From Sphingomonas sp. CFBP 13720 (GTDB lineage: Bacteria > Pseudomonadota > Alphaproteobacteria > Sphingomonadales > Sphingomonadaceae), in contig NZ_JACYVA010000007.1 of NCBI RefSeq assembly GCF_014842075.1, positions 1 through 64,000 on the forward strand: DNA of 64,000 bases, in the 5' to 3' direction. Positions 24,779 to 33,613 of this stretch are shown piece by piece. The position numbers were made by a program, and so were the translations under genes. Within the stretch, counting starts at the first letter, position 1. Every line of letters starts with the position of its first letter. The notes below the pieces were generated by a model. That model saw nothing but the letters and a program-made list of their open reading frames with translations. It did not search any database and was not told the DNA's origin.

Positions 24779-27529
24779 CTAGAACCGCACCCGCACGCCT
24801 GCCGACACGCGGCGGCCGGTCTGGCGATATTCCTTCGTGCGGTTCTCGCTCACCGAATAGATGAACTCCTTGGCACTGTTAAGATTGATCGCGTCGGCAA
24901 ACACGGTGAAGTGCGAACCGACATCGTACGACAGGCTGACGTCGAGCTGGCCATAGGCGTCGAAATATTCCGGCTCGCCGTTGCGACCCGACGCCACCTG
25001 AAGGAAGTTGTCGCGGTAGGTATAGGCGGCGCGTGCCGAAAGCCCGTATTTCTCGTAGAAACCGACGAGGCTGTAGCTGTGCTTCGACAGACCCTCCAAT
25101 CCGAACGACACGTTGGCGACGGTGTTGGTATAGTTCGCGTTGGAGTCGGTGTAGTTGTAGCTGGTCTGGACGCCGAACCCGTCGAACGGCGCGGGCAGCC
25201 AGTTGTCGAACGACTGGCGGTATCCGATTTCGAAGCCCTTGACCGTCGCGCCGTTGCCATTGCCGGGCACCGTCACCTGGAACGACACCTGATCGACCAC
25301 CTGCGCCGTCGTCACCAGCGTCACGAAGGATTCGATATCCTTGTAGAACACGGCGGCGTTCAGCAGCGAGCTGGGGGCGAAATACCATTCGGCGCCCAGT
25401 TCGGCCTGCTTCGCGCGGAACGGTTGCAGGTCGGGATTGCCGCGACGGATCGTCTCGTTCCCCGGATTGGTCTGGATCGTCTGGCGCGGCGACAGGTCGG
25501 ACAGCGTCGGCCGAGTAATGACCTTCGACGCGGCGAAGCGCAGCAACAGGGTATCGGTCAGCGACAGGCGTGCGTTGATCGACGGCAGCCAGTCGTCATA
25601 CTTGCCCCGGAAGCTGACCGGCACGACCGGCGACACGACGATCAGGTTCTGCCCCGCGCCGTTGGGCCGCGCGCTCAGCACGGTGCGCGATGCGCCGGAC
25701 GACGTATAGTCCGTATTCTCGTAGCGCAGGCCCACATTGACCGCCAACGCCATGCCGCCGATCGACGTGTCGAGCGCGCCCATGACATAGCCGACCTTCA
25801 CCTTCTCATCGACCACCGACGATGCCGATGGCGAGAAGACCGCCGGGTTGAAGGTCCGGCCGTCCTCTGCCGCGAACCGGTCGATCGTCTGCACCAGCTC
25901 GCGCGGGTCGTAGATCAGCCAGTCGCGGATGATGTCCCCGCCCTCGCCCTTGAAGAAGTTGCGGTCGGTCGGCTGGAACAGCGATTGCGGCAACACGCGG
26001 TTGGAGTCGCAATAGGCGCATTGTTCGGCGAACGACGTTTCGTCGGCGGTGATCGTCTTGATCCGGCTTTGTGCCAGCGCACCGACAGAGATGGTGAAGG
26101 GGCCGCCACCCGGCTTCCAGTCGATATCGGTCCGGTATTCCTCGATCTCGTCGTCGATATCGGACCCGCCGCCCCAGATGTAGTAATGCGCGGTCAGCCC
26201 CTGCGGATTGGTCGCGGCATTGGCATAGGTCGGGCTGGTGAAGCCGTATTGATAGATCGGGCTGCCGCCGCGCCGGTCGAACGACAGATCGACATTCTTG
26301 CGACGGATGGTGGTGAACAGGTTGTTCTCCTTGCCGCGACGCCGCGCGTCGGACAGCGACCCGTCGACGCGCACGCGCAGATCGTCGGTCGGCTTCCAGT
26401 CGACGTTGATGCCGAACTGATCGGTCGTGACGTCGCGGTCGTCATACTGGATGATCTGATCGACGAAGCCGCCGACATAGCGCTGGAAGACCGCTTCGCC
26501 GCCCTCGACCACTTGTTCGGCAAGGATGCCGCCCGCAAAGTCGTACGCCAGACCGGTCTGCTGCTCGACGAAGCGCGCCTTCGAATACAGGCCATCGATG
26601 GTGACGGTGAACTTGTCGCTGGGCCGCATCTGGACCGATGCGTTGACGCCCCACCGCGTCAGATCGCGTTCGAAGAAGAACGGCGACAGGTTCGACGGCA
26701 TCGAGATGCGCGAGAACGGTGCGACGCCTGGGCCGATCCGGCCGCCCGCCACGCCCGCGCGGTTATAATAGGAATCGGTGCTGGACCGGCGGACATGGCC
26801 CGCGCCGATCGTGAACTCGTCGATCCGGTTTTCCTGCTCCGAATAGACGCCGGCCAGCGCCACGCCGAACGTGCCGGCATCGTTCTTCCAGCTGCCGACC
26901 GCCGAGAATTCGGGGTTATAGGTGTCCGCCAGTTCGGAATACATGCCACCGGCGGCACCCGCGAACTTAAACCCGCGCTTGCCGTCCAGCGGACGCAGCG
27001 TGCGGACGTCGACCGTCGCGCCGATCGACGCGCCGTTGATATTGGCCTGCGGCGATTTGTACACGTCGGCACCCGAGATGATTTCCGACGGCAGCACGTC
27101 GAACGAAAATTCGCGGCCATTATTGTCGGTAGCGAGCGTACGGCCGTTGACCGTGACCGCGTTGAACTTGGGTCCGAAACCGCGAACGGTGACGAAGCGC
27201 CCCTCGCCCCGGTTGCGTTCGATCGTCACGCCGGTGACGCGCTGCAACGATTCGGCGACGTTGTTGTCGGGCAGTTTGCCAAGCTCTTCGGCGACGATCG
27301 AATCGACCACGCCGACCGAGTTGCGCTTGATATCGATGGCTGCGCGTTCGGCGGCACGGATGCCGGTGACGATGATGTCGTCGGCCGACGTGGCCTGCGC
27401 ATCTTCGGCGGCAGGGGCGACGGGCACCGGATCGACGGTCTGGGCGGCGGCGGCTCCGCTGAAGATCAGCGCTCCCAGCGCCGGGGTTGCCAACAGGCAA
27501 GTGCGCAAACGACGAGCCAACAACGCCAT
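24779..27529 (-). CDS. TonB-dependent outer-membrane receptor
   Basis: The protein has 916 residues, normal for the Caulobacter/sphingomonad carbohydrate receptors. It has a signal peptide (ending SGAAAAQ), a TonB-box region around DDIIVTGIRAAERAA, a plug domain (IVAEELGKLPDNNVAESLQRVTG, VRGFGPKFNAVTVNGR), and a large beta-barrel ending in the aromatic GVRVRF. The ribosome binding site is GGGAGAG. A motif I site lies 65 bases upstream, so it belongs to the same regulon as the hydrolases and probably imports the oligosaccharides they release. No FecR/sigma pair is nearby. Substrate inferred from context. Confidence 0.92.
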   Translation of the reverse strand: MALLARRLRTCLLATPALGALIFSGAAAAQTVDPVPVAPAAEDAQATSADDIIVTGIRAAERAAIDIKRNSVGVVDSIVAEELGKLPDNNVAESLQRVTGVTIERNRGEGRFVTVRGFGPKFNAVTVNGRTLATDNNGREFSFDVLPSEIISGADVYKSPQANINGASIGATVDVRTLRPLDGKRGFKFAGAAGGMYSELADTYNPEFSAVGSWKNDAGTFGVALAGVYSEQENRIDEFTIGAGHVRRSSTDSYYNRAGVAGGRIGPGVAPFSRISMPSNLSPFFFERDLTRWGVNASVQMRPSDKFTVTIDGLYSKARFVEQQTGLAYDFAGGILAEQVVEGGEAVFQRYVGGFVDQIIQYDDRDVTTDQFGINVDWKPTDDLRVRVDGSLSDARRRGKENNLFTTIRRKNVDLSFDRRGGSPIYQYGFTSPTYANAATNPQGLTAHYYIWGGGSDIDDEIEEYRTDIDWKPGGGPFTISVGALAQSRIKTITADETSFAEQCAYCDSNRVLPQSLFQPTDRNFFKGEGGDIIRDWLIYDPRELVQTIDRFAAEDGRTFNPAVFSPSASSVVDEKVKVGYVMGALDTSIGGMALAVNVGLRYENTDYTSSGASRTVLSARPNGAGQNLIVVSPVVPVSFRGKYDDWLPSINARLSLTDTLLLRFAASKVITRPTLSDLSPRQTIQTNPGNETIRRGNPDLQPFRAKQAELGAEWYFAPSSLLNAAVFYKDIESFVTLVTTAQVVDQVSFQVTVPGNGNGATVKGFEIGYRQSFDNWLPAPFDGFGVQTSYNYTDSNANYTNTVANVSFGLEGLSKHSYSLVGFYEKYGLSARAAYTYRDNFLQVASGRNGEPEYFDAYGQLDVSLSYDVGSHFTVFADAINLNSAKEFIYSVSENRTKEYRQTGRRVSAGVRVRF

Positions 27530-27594
27530 GATTATTCTCTCCCTTTTCTATTTGTTCCTTCTCACCACGAATTTCGTTTCATGTCAAAGGATGA

Positions 27595-27610
27595 TAATAC
27601 GTATTACCTA
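27595..27610. promoter_or_regulatory. Motif I site upstream of the TonB receptor gene
   Basis: TAATACGTATTACCTA aligns with motif I. It ends one base before the stop codon (27611-27613) of the preceding minus-strand MFS gene and lies 66 bases upstream of the receptor start, so it may also act on read-through from the MFS operon. Confidence 0.6.
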
Positions 27611-28930
27611 TTATCGAACCGATTTGATGGGTAGCACGCATAGCGCCGATCCGAACACGAACACGATCGCGGCGGCGAAAATCACACGGTAGTCGCCACC
27701 GGTCATACCGAGCAGCGCGGCGGCCATCACCGGGCTGATGATCTGCGGAATGTTGACGGCGGTGGTCAGCACGCCGAGGTCGCGGCCTTCGTCGCCCAAT
27801 GCGCTTTGCGGCAGCACCTGCGTCATCAGCGCGATGTCGATCGACATGAACATGCCGTAGCCCACGCCGATGACGGCGGCATAGATCCACATGCCGGTCA
27901 TCGACGGCAGCGCCAGCGGGGCGACCATCGCGCAGCCCATGATGAGGCTGCCCAGAACGACGAACGGCTTGCGCCGCTGCATCCGGTCCGACAGCCACCC
28001 GGACAGCAGCGACGATGCCACCAGACAGACCAGCGTGACGATCGCCATGTTCGCGATCGCGATGTTCGATTCCGCGTCGCCCAGCCGGATATAGTCGCGC
28101 AGGATGTACAGCAGATACGCCGCCACCCCCTGATACCCCATGTAGATCGTGAAGCGGCTGAGGAACGCCCATGCGAAGTCGGGATGGTCGCGCGGCGATA
28201 TCCAGAAGCCGCGCACGAATTCGCCCCAGCGGATCGGGCGATGCGGCACCGCCGCGCTCGACGGTTCTCGGTTCAGCAGCACGAAGGCGAGGCCGGACAC
28301 CGCCACGGCAGCGGCGAACAGGCCATATGCCAGCACCGCCTGCCCCGCCAGATACCCGGCGACAACGGTCCCGGCGGTCAGCCCGGCGGTCATGCCCGCC
28401 CCGACGATCCCCGATACGTTGCCGCGGACTTCCGGCGCGAACCGGTCCGCGATCAGCGTCGTCATCGCGGGCTGCATCGAATTATAGGCAACGGCGGCCA
28501 TCACCCACAGCACGATCAGCGACCAGAAACTGGTCATCAACGACACGCCGAACAGCGCCAGCGAACCGAACAGCGATCCGATCGCGATCCATGGCGCGCG
28601 GCGGCCCCAGCGGCTGCGCGTCCGATCGGACAACGCACCCGCGATCGGCGTCGCCAGCGTCGAGAAGATCGAGGTGATGGCGAACAGCAGCGCGAGGTTG
28701 TTCGCCTTGTTCCCCGCATCCAGTTCCGCGATCTGGTTCGGCAGTAGGACGCCCAGAACGCCGCTGTAGAGCGCCATCAGCAGAAAGAAATTGACCATCA
28801 GCGAGATTTGCAGCCGCCAGCGCGTACCGCCGGTGACATAGGCTGGAATCGCGGTTTCGACAGGGGCCGCACTGTCGTTCGGGACCGGGACGGGTCCCGG
28901 CACCGGCGGCACGATCGGTGCCGAGCTCAA
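27611..28930 (-). CDS. MFS transporter of the sugar-cation symporter (GPH-like) kind
   Basis: The protein has 439 residues from TTG 28930, which overlaps the stop of the dehydratase gene as TTGA and has GGGGAGCGGG upstream; no better start was found. About twelve hydrophobic segments are present. The loop sequence GALSDRTRSRWGRRAPWI resembles the D-R-T-x-S-R-x-G-R-R-x-P-W signature of sugar:cation symporters, and SGWLSDRMQRRKPFV is the matching second-half loop. It forms an operon with the enolase-superfamily dehydratase, under the motif I site at 30127. Probably imports the deoxy-sugar or its acid handled by the neighbouring pathway. Confidence 0.82.
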   Translation of the reverse strand: MSSAPIVPPVPGPVPVPNDSAAPVETAIPAYVTGGTRWRLQISLMVNFFLLMALYSGVLGVLLPNQIAELDAGNKANNLALLFAITSIFSTLATPIAGALSDRTRSRWGRRAPWIAIGSLFGSLALFGVSLMTSFWSLIVLWVMAAVAYNSMQPAMTTLIADRFAPEVRGNVSGIVGAGMTAGLTAGTVVAGYLAGQAVLAYGLFAAAVAVSGLAFVLLNREPSSAAVPHRPIRWGEFVRGFWISPRDHPDFAWAFLSRFTIYMGYQGVAAYLLYILRDYIRLGDAESNIAIANMAIVTLVCLVASSLLSGWLSDRMQRRKPFVVLGSLIMGCAMVAPLALPSMTGMWIYAAVIGVGYGMFMSIDIALMTQVLPQSALGDEGRDLGVLTTAVNIPQIISPVMAAALLGMTGGDYRVIFAAAIVFVFGSALCVLPIKSVR

Positions 28931-30081
28931 CGCACCCGCTCCCCATCCGGGACCAGCCGCAGCCCGGCTTCGCGCGGACGGCGATGCGGCCCGCCGCTGG
29001 TCATCCAACCGTTGCCCGCACGATCGCGTGCGATCCGGGCCTCGTCCACGACGATCCCCAGCCCCGGCCGGTCGCCCAGCACGATGCCGCCGTCGGCGAT
29101 CTCCTGATCGATATCCAGCCCGTCGGGCCATGCCAGATCCTGCACTTCGATGCCGATCATGTTCGGCGCGGCGGCGGCGGCATGCGCGATCGGGTTGCCG
29201 TCATATCCGACCGGCGACACGGGCAGGTCGCGGACGTGCGCGGCGATCGCGACGCGCTGGAAATGGGTGACGCCCCACACGCTGCCCGTCTGCACCACAT
29301 CGACAGCGTGCGCGTCGAGCAGCGGCGCGAACTGTTCCAGCCCGGTCAGATTCTCGCCGGTCGCGACCGCGCAGCGCGCGGCGCGCGATACGGCGGCCAA
29401 CCCATGGACGTCCCAGCGGCGGACCGGCTCCTCGATCCACGTCAGGTCGATGCCTGCCGCCTCGATCTCCGCCAGATGCCGGATCGCCTGTTTGCAATTC
29501 CAGCTTTCGTTGACGTCCAGCATCAGCGCCGGCGCGCTGCTGTTGTCGCCCATGATCCCGTGCACCTGCTTCAGCCGGCGGATGTCGCGCTTGATATCGC
29601 GGCCGCCCTTGATCTTCGCAGCGGTGAAGCCGCGCTCGGCAAAGCGCGCGTACAATGCGGCAAAGGCATCGTCGTCCAGCCCGTGGCACAGCCCCGACGC
29701 ATATCCGCGCACGAACCGGTCGGCGGCACCCAGCGTGCGCCACAACGGTTCGTCCGCCATCTTCGCCTTCAGATCCCACAGCGCCATGTCGATCGCGGCG
29801 ACCGCGCCATAGGTCTGCCCGGCATGGCCGCTCTTGAACACATGCGCCAGCATGCTGTCGTACAGCGCGGGCGCGGCGCGCGGGTCCTGTCCCTCGACCG
29901 CGCCGAACACGCGGGCGATATCGCCATGCTGTCCCAGACCCACGCCTTCGAGACCGCCGTCGGTTTCGAGGATCAGGATCGGCACGTCGGTGATGCCGGA
30001 TGCGACCACGCCGTTCACATCGCCGACCGGGCGTCCCCAATCATGCGAAGTGACAAGGCTGCGATAGCCGGTTACTTTCAT
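28927..30081 (-). CDS. Enolase-superfamily sugar-acid dehydratase (L-fuconate/L-rhamnonate type)
   Basis: From ATG 30081 (GGAGGCGTGG upstream) the protein has 384 residues. The mandelate-racemase subgroup pattern is present: K-x-K in AAKIKGG (Lys156, Lys158) and metal ligands LMLDVNE (Asp189), WIEEP (Glu217) and TGENL (Glu243). The usual catalytic His after the seventh strand is not where expected; the segment reads VSPVGYDGNPIAHAAAAAPN. It should dehydrate a six-carbon deoxy-sugar acid to the 2-keto-3-deoxy acid. The lactonase, AKR, SDR, FAH and mutarotase genes nearby complete an L-fucose or L-rhamnose oxidative route. Cannot tell which sugar. Confidence 0.82.
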   Translation of the reverse strand: MKVTGYRSLVTSHDWGRPVGDVNGVVASGITDVPILILETDGGLEGVGLGQHGDIARVFGAVEGQDPRAAPALYDSMLAHVFKSGHAGQTYGAVAAIDMALWDLKAKMADEPLWRTLGAADRFVRGYASGLCHGLDDDAFAALYARFAERGFTAAKIKGGRDIKRDIRRLKQVHGIMGDNSSAPALMLDVNESWNCKQAIRHLAEIEAAGIDLTWIEEPVRRWDVHGLAAVSRAARCAVATGENLTGLEQFAPLLDAHAVDVVQTGSVWGVTHFQRVAIAAHVRDLPVSPVGYDGNPIAHAAAAAPNMIGIEVQDLAWPDGLDIDQEIADGGIVLGDRPGLGIVVDEARIARDRAGNGWMTSGGPHRRPREAGLRLVPDGERVR

Positions 30082-30126
30082 CCACGCCTCCCCCACGTCC
30101 GCAAACTGTCCTGCGACGTGGAAACA

Positions 30127-30142
30127 TATTATGTATTATCTT
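30127..30142. promoter_or_regulatory. Motif I site between dehydratase and GntR genes
   Basis: TATTATGTATTATCTT aligns with motif I. It lies 46 bases upstream of the dehydratase start and 67 bases upstream of the GntR start, so it could serve both the catabolic operon and autoregulation. Confidence 0.6.
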
Positions 30143-30208
30143 TGTCGTTGGCAAGGCGTTGACGAACGCGCGTCGACAGGCCCACGATTCCGATCCTATA
30201 TCACCCCC

Positions 30209-30973
30209 ATGCCGGAACGAGACGCGACGCCCATGACCGAAACACCGCCTGCGGAATCGCTGCGTATCCGTCGCCGACCACGTCTTGCCGAAGCAGTGGT
30301 CGAGGATCTGGTGAAGTCGATCGTCACCGAAACCTATCCGGCGGGAACCGCATTGCCGCCCGAAGGAATGCTGGGCGAGATGTACGGGGTCAGCCGCACC
30401 GTCATCCGCGAAGCGACGATGGCGCTGACCGAAAAGGGGCTGGTGGTATCGCAGCAGGGACGCGGCACGATCGTCCGCGATTCGAGCGCGTGGGGCATGC
30501 TCGACCCGATGATCCTCGCGGCGTTGTTCCAGCGCGAGGACGGGCTGGTCTATCTGGATAATCTGTCCGAAATCCGTTCGCTGCTCGAAGGGGCGATGGC
30601 CGCCAAGGCTGCGGAGCGGCGCACCCCCGCCGCCATCGCCGAACTGACCGAACAGATGGCCAAGCTGGAACGGCTGATCCCCCACCCCGCCGCCTATGTG
30701 CATGAGGACGTCGCGTTTCACGACATCGTGATGCGTATTTCGGGCGACAAGCTGAGCAAGGCGGTGATCGACGGCGTGCAGGCCGAAGCGCTGCGCAACC
30801 ACGGCTATAGCGGCAAGCTGAACGTCGAGCATGTCCGCCAGACCCATGCCGCGCACGAAGCGATCTATGAAGCGATCGTTCGCGGCGATGCCGACGGGGC
30901 GTCGCAGGCGATGCGCGATCATATCGAATTGTCGTGGGCACGCCGCCGGGCCGCCCGCGAACTGCATCGCTGA
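30209..30973 (+). CDS. GntR-family regulator, FadR/FCD subgroup (proposed motif I regulator)
   Basis: From ATG 30209 the protein has 254 residues; ATG 30233 is an equally possible start and neither has a clear ribosome binding site. The N-terminal winged helix is a GntR domain (VEDLVKSIVTETYPAGTALPPEGMLGEMYGVSRTVIREATMALTEKGLV), followed by the FCD effector domain with metal-type His residues in HEDVAFHDIVM, QTHAAHEAIYEAI and MRDHIEL. It lies beside one of the eight motif I sites, and those sites have the partial dyad expected for this family, so it is the best candidate to bind them. The ligand is probably a sugar acid from the pathway. The lactonase gene follows by 8 bases. Confidence 0.85.
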   Translation: MPERDATPMTETPPAESLRIRRRPRLAEAVVEDLVKSIVTETYPAGTALPPEGMLGEMYGVSRTVIREATMALTEKGLVVSQQGRGTIVRDSSAWGMLDPMILAALFQREDGLVYLDNLSEIRSLLEGAMAAKAAERRTPAAIAELTEQMAKLERLIPHPAAYVHEDVAFHDIVMRISGDKLSKAVIDGVQAEALRNHGYSGKLNVEHVRQTHAAHEAIYEAIVRGDADGASQAMRDHIELSWARRRAARELHR

Positions 30974-30981
30974 CCGCCGCG

Positions 30982-31809
30982 ATGCGTATCGTTGATTCGC
31001 ACGTTCATTTCTGGCGGATCGGTGGTCCGGGGCACGTCTGGCCCGACGCCGACTGGCCGCTGCTCCATCGCGATTTCCTGCCCGCCGATCTGCATGCGGA
31101 GGCGGGCGGATATGATCGCGCCGGCGCGGTGCTGGTGCAGGCGCAGCCGGACGACCGCGATACCGACTGGATGCTGACGCTCGACGATCCGGTGATACGC
31201 GCGATGGTCGGATGGGTGGAACTGTCGCATCCGGCGGCGGTGGACCGGATCGCCGACATCGCGCGCCATCCGAAGCTGCGTGGATTGCGGCCGATGCTGC
31301 AGGGGATCGCCGATACCGAATGGATGCTGCGTGCCGACCTGACCCCGGCGATCGAGACGATGGTCGCGCATGGCCTGCGGTTCGATGCGCTGATCCAGCC
31401 ACGCCATTTGCCGACGCTTCACCGGTTCGCGATGCGTTGGCCGACCCTGCCGATCGTCATCGATCATGCCGCGAAGCCGCACGTGGCGCAGGGCGAACTC
31501 GATCCGTGGCGGGACGAGATCGCCGCGCTGGCGACCCTGCCCAACGTCTGGTGCAAATTGTCAGGGCTGCGTACCGAACAGGCGCCGGAACAGCCCTATG
31601 CGGCGTTGCGGCCCTATGTCGCGCATCTTCGGGCATGCTTCGGGAAGCGGCTGATGTGGGGCAGCGACTGGCCGGTGCTGCGTCAGGTCGGCGATCGCTA
31701 TGCGGACTGGGTGCAGGCGACGCTCGATCTGATCGGTTCCGTGTCGTCCGACGAGCGCGATCGGCTGTTCGTCGGTGCCACCCGCGAGTTTTACGCCATT
31801 GACGTATGA
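30982..31809 (+). CDS. Amidohydrolase-2 family lactonase (L-fuconolactonase/L-rhamnonolactonase type)
   Basis: From ATG 30982 the protein has 275 residues. Metal-binding features of the family are visible: DSHVHFW at 6-12, PIVIDHAAKPH near 160 and MWGSDWPVL near 230. The small size and HVHFW start are typical of the L-fucono- and L-rhamnono-lactonases of non-phosphorylating pathways, which hydrolyse the sugar 1,4-lactone. It follows the GntR gene by 8 bases, suggesting cotranscription. The stop codon lies inside the motif I site that precedes the aldo/keto reductase gene. No signal peptide. Confidence 0.85.
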   Translation: MRIVDSHVHFWRIGGPGHVWPDADWPLLHRDFLPADLHAEAGGYDRAGAVLVQAQPDDRDTDWMLTLDDPVIRAMVGWVELSHPAAVDRIADIARHPKLRGLRPMLQGIADTEWMLRADLTPAIETMVAHGLRFDALIQPRHLPTLHRFAMRWPTLPIVIDHAAKPHVAQGELDPWRDEIAALATLPNVWCKLSGLRTEQAPEQPYAALRPYVAHLRACFGKRLMWGSDWPVLRQVGDRYADWVQATLDLIGSVSSDERDRLFVGATREFYAIDV

Positions 31810-31820
31810 CGTATGATGTT
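31805..31820. promoter_or_regulatory. Motif I site overlapping the lactonase stop codon
   Basis: TATGACGTATGATGTT aligns with motif I and contains the lactonase TGA at 31807-31809. It is 35 bases upstream of the AKR start, implying an internal promoter. The flanking GACGTATGACGTAT is identical in the site at 36658. Confidence 0.65.
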
Positions 31821-31854
31821 ATCTAGCTGACGGCAACGTCGGTTGGAGTGCGTC

Positions 31855-32868
31855 ATGGTCGATCTCGCTACGCTCGGACGGCTCGGCTTCGGTGCCGCGT
31901 CGATCGGGAACATCTATCGTTCGATGCCCGACACCGATGCCGCCGCGACGCTGCGCGCCGCGTGGGATGCCGGAATACGCTATATCGATACCGCGCCGCA
32001 TTACGGCTTCGGCCTCAGCGAAAAGCGGGTCGGTGCTGCGCTGGCCGAACTGGACCCCGGCGAAACCGCGATCATATCGACCAAGGTCGGACGGCTGCTC
32101 ACGCCCGTACCTCCCGGCACCGATCTGGGTGTGATGCGGCAGGCGTTCGTGACGCCCGAGCCGTTCGAAAGCGTATTCGACTATAGCTACGACGCGGTGA
32201 TGCGATCCTATGAGGCCAGCCGCGTCCGGTTGCGGCGCGACCGGATCGACATCCTCTATGTGCATGACATCGGGGCAATGGCGCATGGCGACGATCATCC
32301 GCGCCGGTTCGCCGAGTTCATGGACGGTGGCTACCGCGCGCTGCGCGAATTGCGCGACAGTGGCGCGGTCGGGGCGATCGGGCTGGGCGTCAACGAAACG
32401 CGGGTGTGCGAGGAAGTGCTGGCCGTCGGCGCGATCGACGTGGTGCTGCTGGCAGGGCGCTATACCTTGCTGGAGCAGGACGCGCTCGAAACCTTCCTGC
32501 CGCTGTGCGAGGCGCGCGACGTGAAGATCGTGCTGGGCGGTCCGTATAATTCGGGCATCCTTGCCAAGGGCGTGCGGCACGGCGGCGACGTGCATTACGA
32601 CTATCAGCCCGCCCCACCCGCGATCGTCGAACGCGTCGGCGCGATCGAGGATGTCTGTATCGCGCATGGCGTGCCGCTGGCCGCCGCCGCGCTGCAACTG
32701 CCGCTGGCGCATCCGCAGGTCGTGTCGGTCATCCCCGGCATGGGCAGTCCCGCACAGGTGGCGCAGGCCGTCACGCTGATGGACCTGGCGATCCCGTCGG
32801 CGATGTGGCGCGACCTGAAGGATCGCGGCCTGATCCGTGCAGATACCCCGGTTCCCGTTTCACCCTGA
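31855..32868 (+). CDS. Aldo/keto reductase, L-fucose (aldose 1-)dehydrogenase type
   Basis: From ATG 31855, after TTGGAG, the protein has 337 residues. The catalytic tetrad of the AKR superfamily is clear: Asp45 and Tyr50 in IDTAPHYGFG, Lys77 in ISTKVGR, and His137 in ILYVHDIG. The subgroup with HYG and LSEKRVG matches bacterial L-fucose and D-threo-aldose 1-dehydrogenases, which oxidise the free sugar to its lactone with NAD(P). It sits just after the lactonase that would take its product and before the SDR and mutarotase genes. Sugar preference (L-fucose, L-galactose, L-rhamnose) cannot be read from the sequence. Confidence 0.85.
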   Translation: MVDLATLGRLGFGAASIGNIYRSMPDTDAAATLRAAWDAGIRYIDTAPHYGFGLSEKRVGAALAELDPGETAIISTKVGRLLTPVPPGTDLGVMRQAFVTPEPFESVFDYSYDAVMRSYEASRVRLRRDRIDILYVHDIGAMAHGDDHPRRFAEFMDGGYRALRELRDSGAVGAIGLGVNETRVCEEVLAVGAIDVVLLAGRYTLLEQDALETFLPLCEARDVKIVLGGPYNSGILAKGVRHGGDVHYDYQPAPPAIVERVGAIEDVCIAHGVPLAAAALQLPLAHPQVVSVIPGMGSPAQVAQAVTLMDLAIPSAMWRDLKDRGLIRADTPVPVSP

Positions 32869-32884
32869 ACGAAAGCAATATCCG

Positions 32885-33613
32885 ATGCGCCTAGCAGGCA
32901 AGACCGCCGTCATCACCGCCGCCGCCCAGGGCATCGGGCGCGCCGCCGCCGAACTGTTCGCGGCCGAAGGGGCACGCGTCATCGCCGCCGATATCAATGC
33001 GGACGCCCTGTCGACGCTGGAGGGATGCGAGACGGCCATACTCGACCTGCGCGACGGCGCGGCGATCGCCGCGTTCGGCGAGAAGGTCGGCGCGGTCGAC
33101 ATTCTGTTCAACTGCGCCGGATTCGTCCACGCAGGAACAATCCTGACCACCGACGAAGCCGATTTCGACTTCTCGTTCGATCTGAACGTCAAGTCCGCCT
33201 ATCGCATGATCCGTGCGTTCCTGCCCGCGATGATCGCGCGCGGGGGAGGATCGATCGTCAACATGTCGTCGGTATCGGGATCGATCATCGCGGTGCCGAA
33301 CCGCTTCGTTTATGGCGCATCGAAAGCTGCGGTCATCGGCCTGACCAAATCGGTCGCGCAGGACTTTGTGGGACAGGGCATTCGTTGCAACGCGATCTGC
33401 CCCGGCACGGTGCAGTCGCCATCGCTGGACGATCGGCTGGCCGCCACCGGCGACGCAGACAAGGCCCGCACGGAATTCGTCGCACGGCAACCGATGGGCC
33501 GGATCGGACTTGCGCGCGAGATCGCCGAACTGGCGCTGTATCTGGGCAGCGATGCGTCGTCCTACACCACCGGCACCGCAAGCGTGATCGACGGCGGGTG
33601 GACCAACGCATGA
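32885..33613 (+). CDS. SDR, 2-keto-3-deoxy-L-fuconate dehydrogenase type
   Basis: From ATG 32885 the protein has 242 residues. The cofactor motif is AAAQGIGRAAAELFA, with the Asp of AADINAD pointing to NAD; FNCAGFVH replaces the usual NNAG; the catalytic Ser lies in MSSVSGS and Tyr/Lys in VYGASKAAV. The short length and LDLRDGAAIAAF are like the 2-keto-3-deoxy-L-fuconate/L-rhamnonate 4-dehydrogenases, which form the 2,4-diketo acid cut by the FAH hydrolase encoded at 36746. It begins 16 bases after the AKR stop and overlaps the mutarotase gene by ATGA. Confidence 0.85.
   Translation: MRLAGKTAVITAAAQGIGRAAAELFAAEGARVIAADINADALSTLEGCETAILDLRDGAAIAAFGEKVGAVDILFNCAGFVHAGTILTTDEADFDFSFDLNVKSAYRMIRAFLPAMIARGGGSIVNMSSVSGSIIAVPNRFVYGASKAAVIGLTKSVAQDFVGQGIRCNAICPGTVQSPSLDDRLAATGDADKARTEFVARQPMGRIGLAREIAELALYLGSDASSYTTGTASVIDGGWTNA

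Noticed and set aside
24605..27634. Plus-strand open frame of over 1000 codons antisense to the TonB receptor gene
   Set aside because: It lacks protein-like composition (His/Arg/Asp-rich, low hydrophobic order), has no ribosome binding site and lies exactly opposite a clear receptor gene; long antisense frames are common at high GC.
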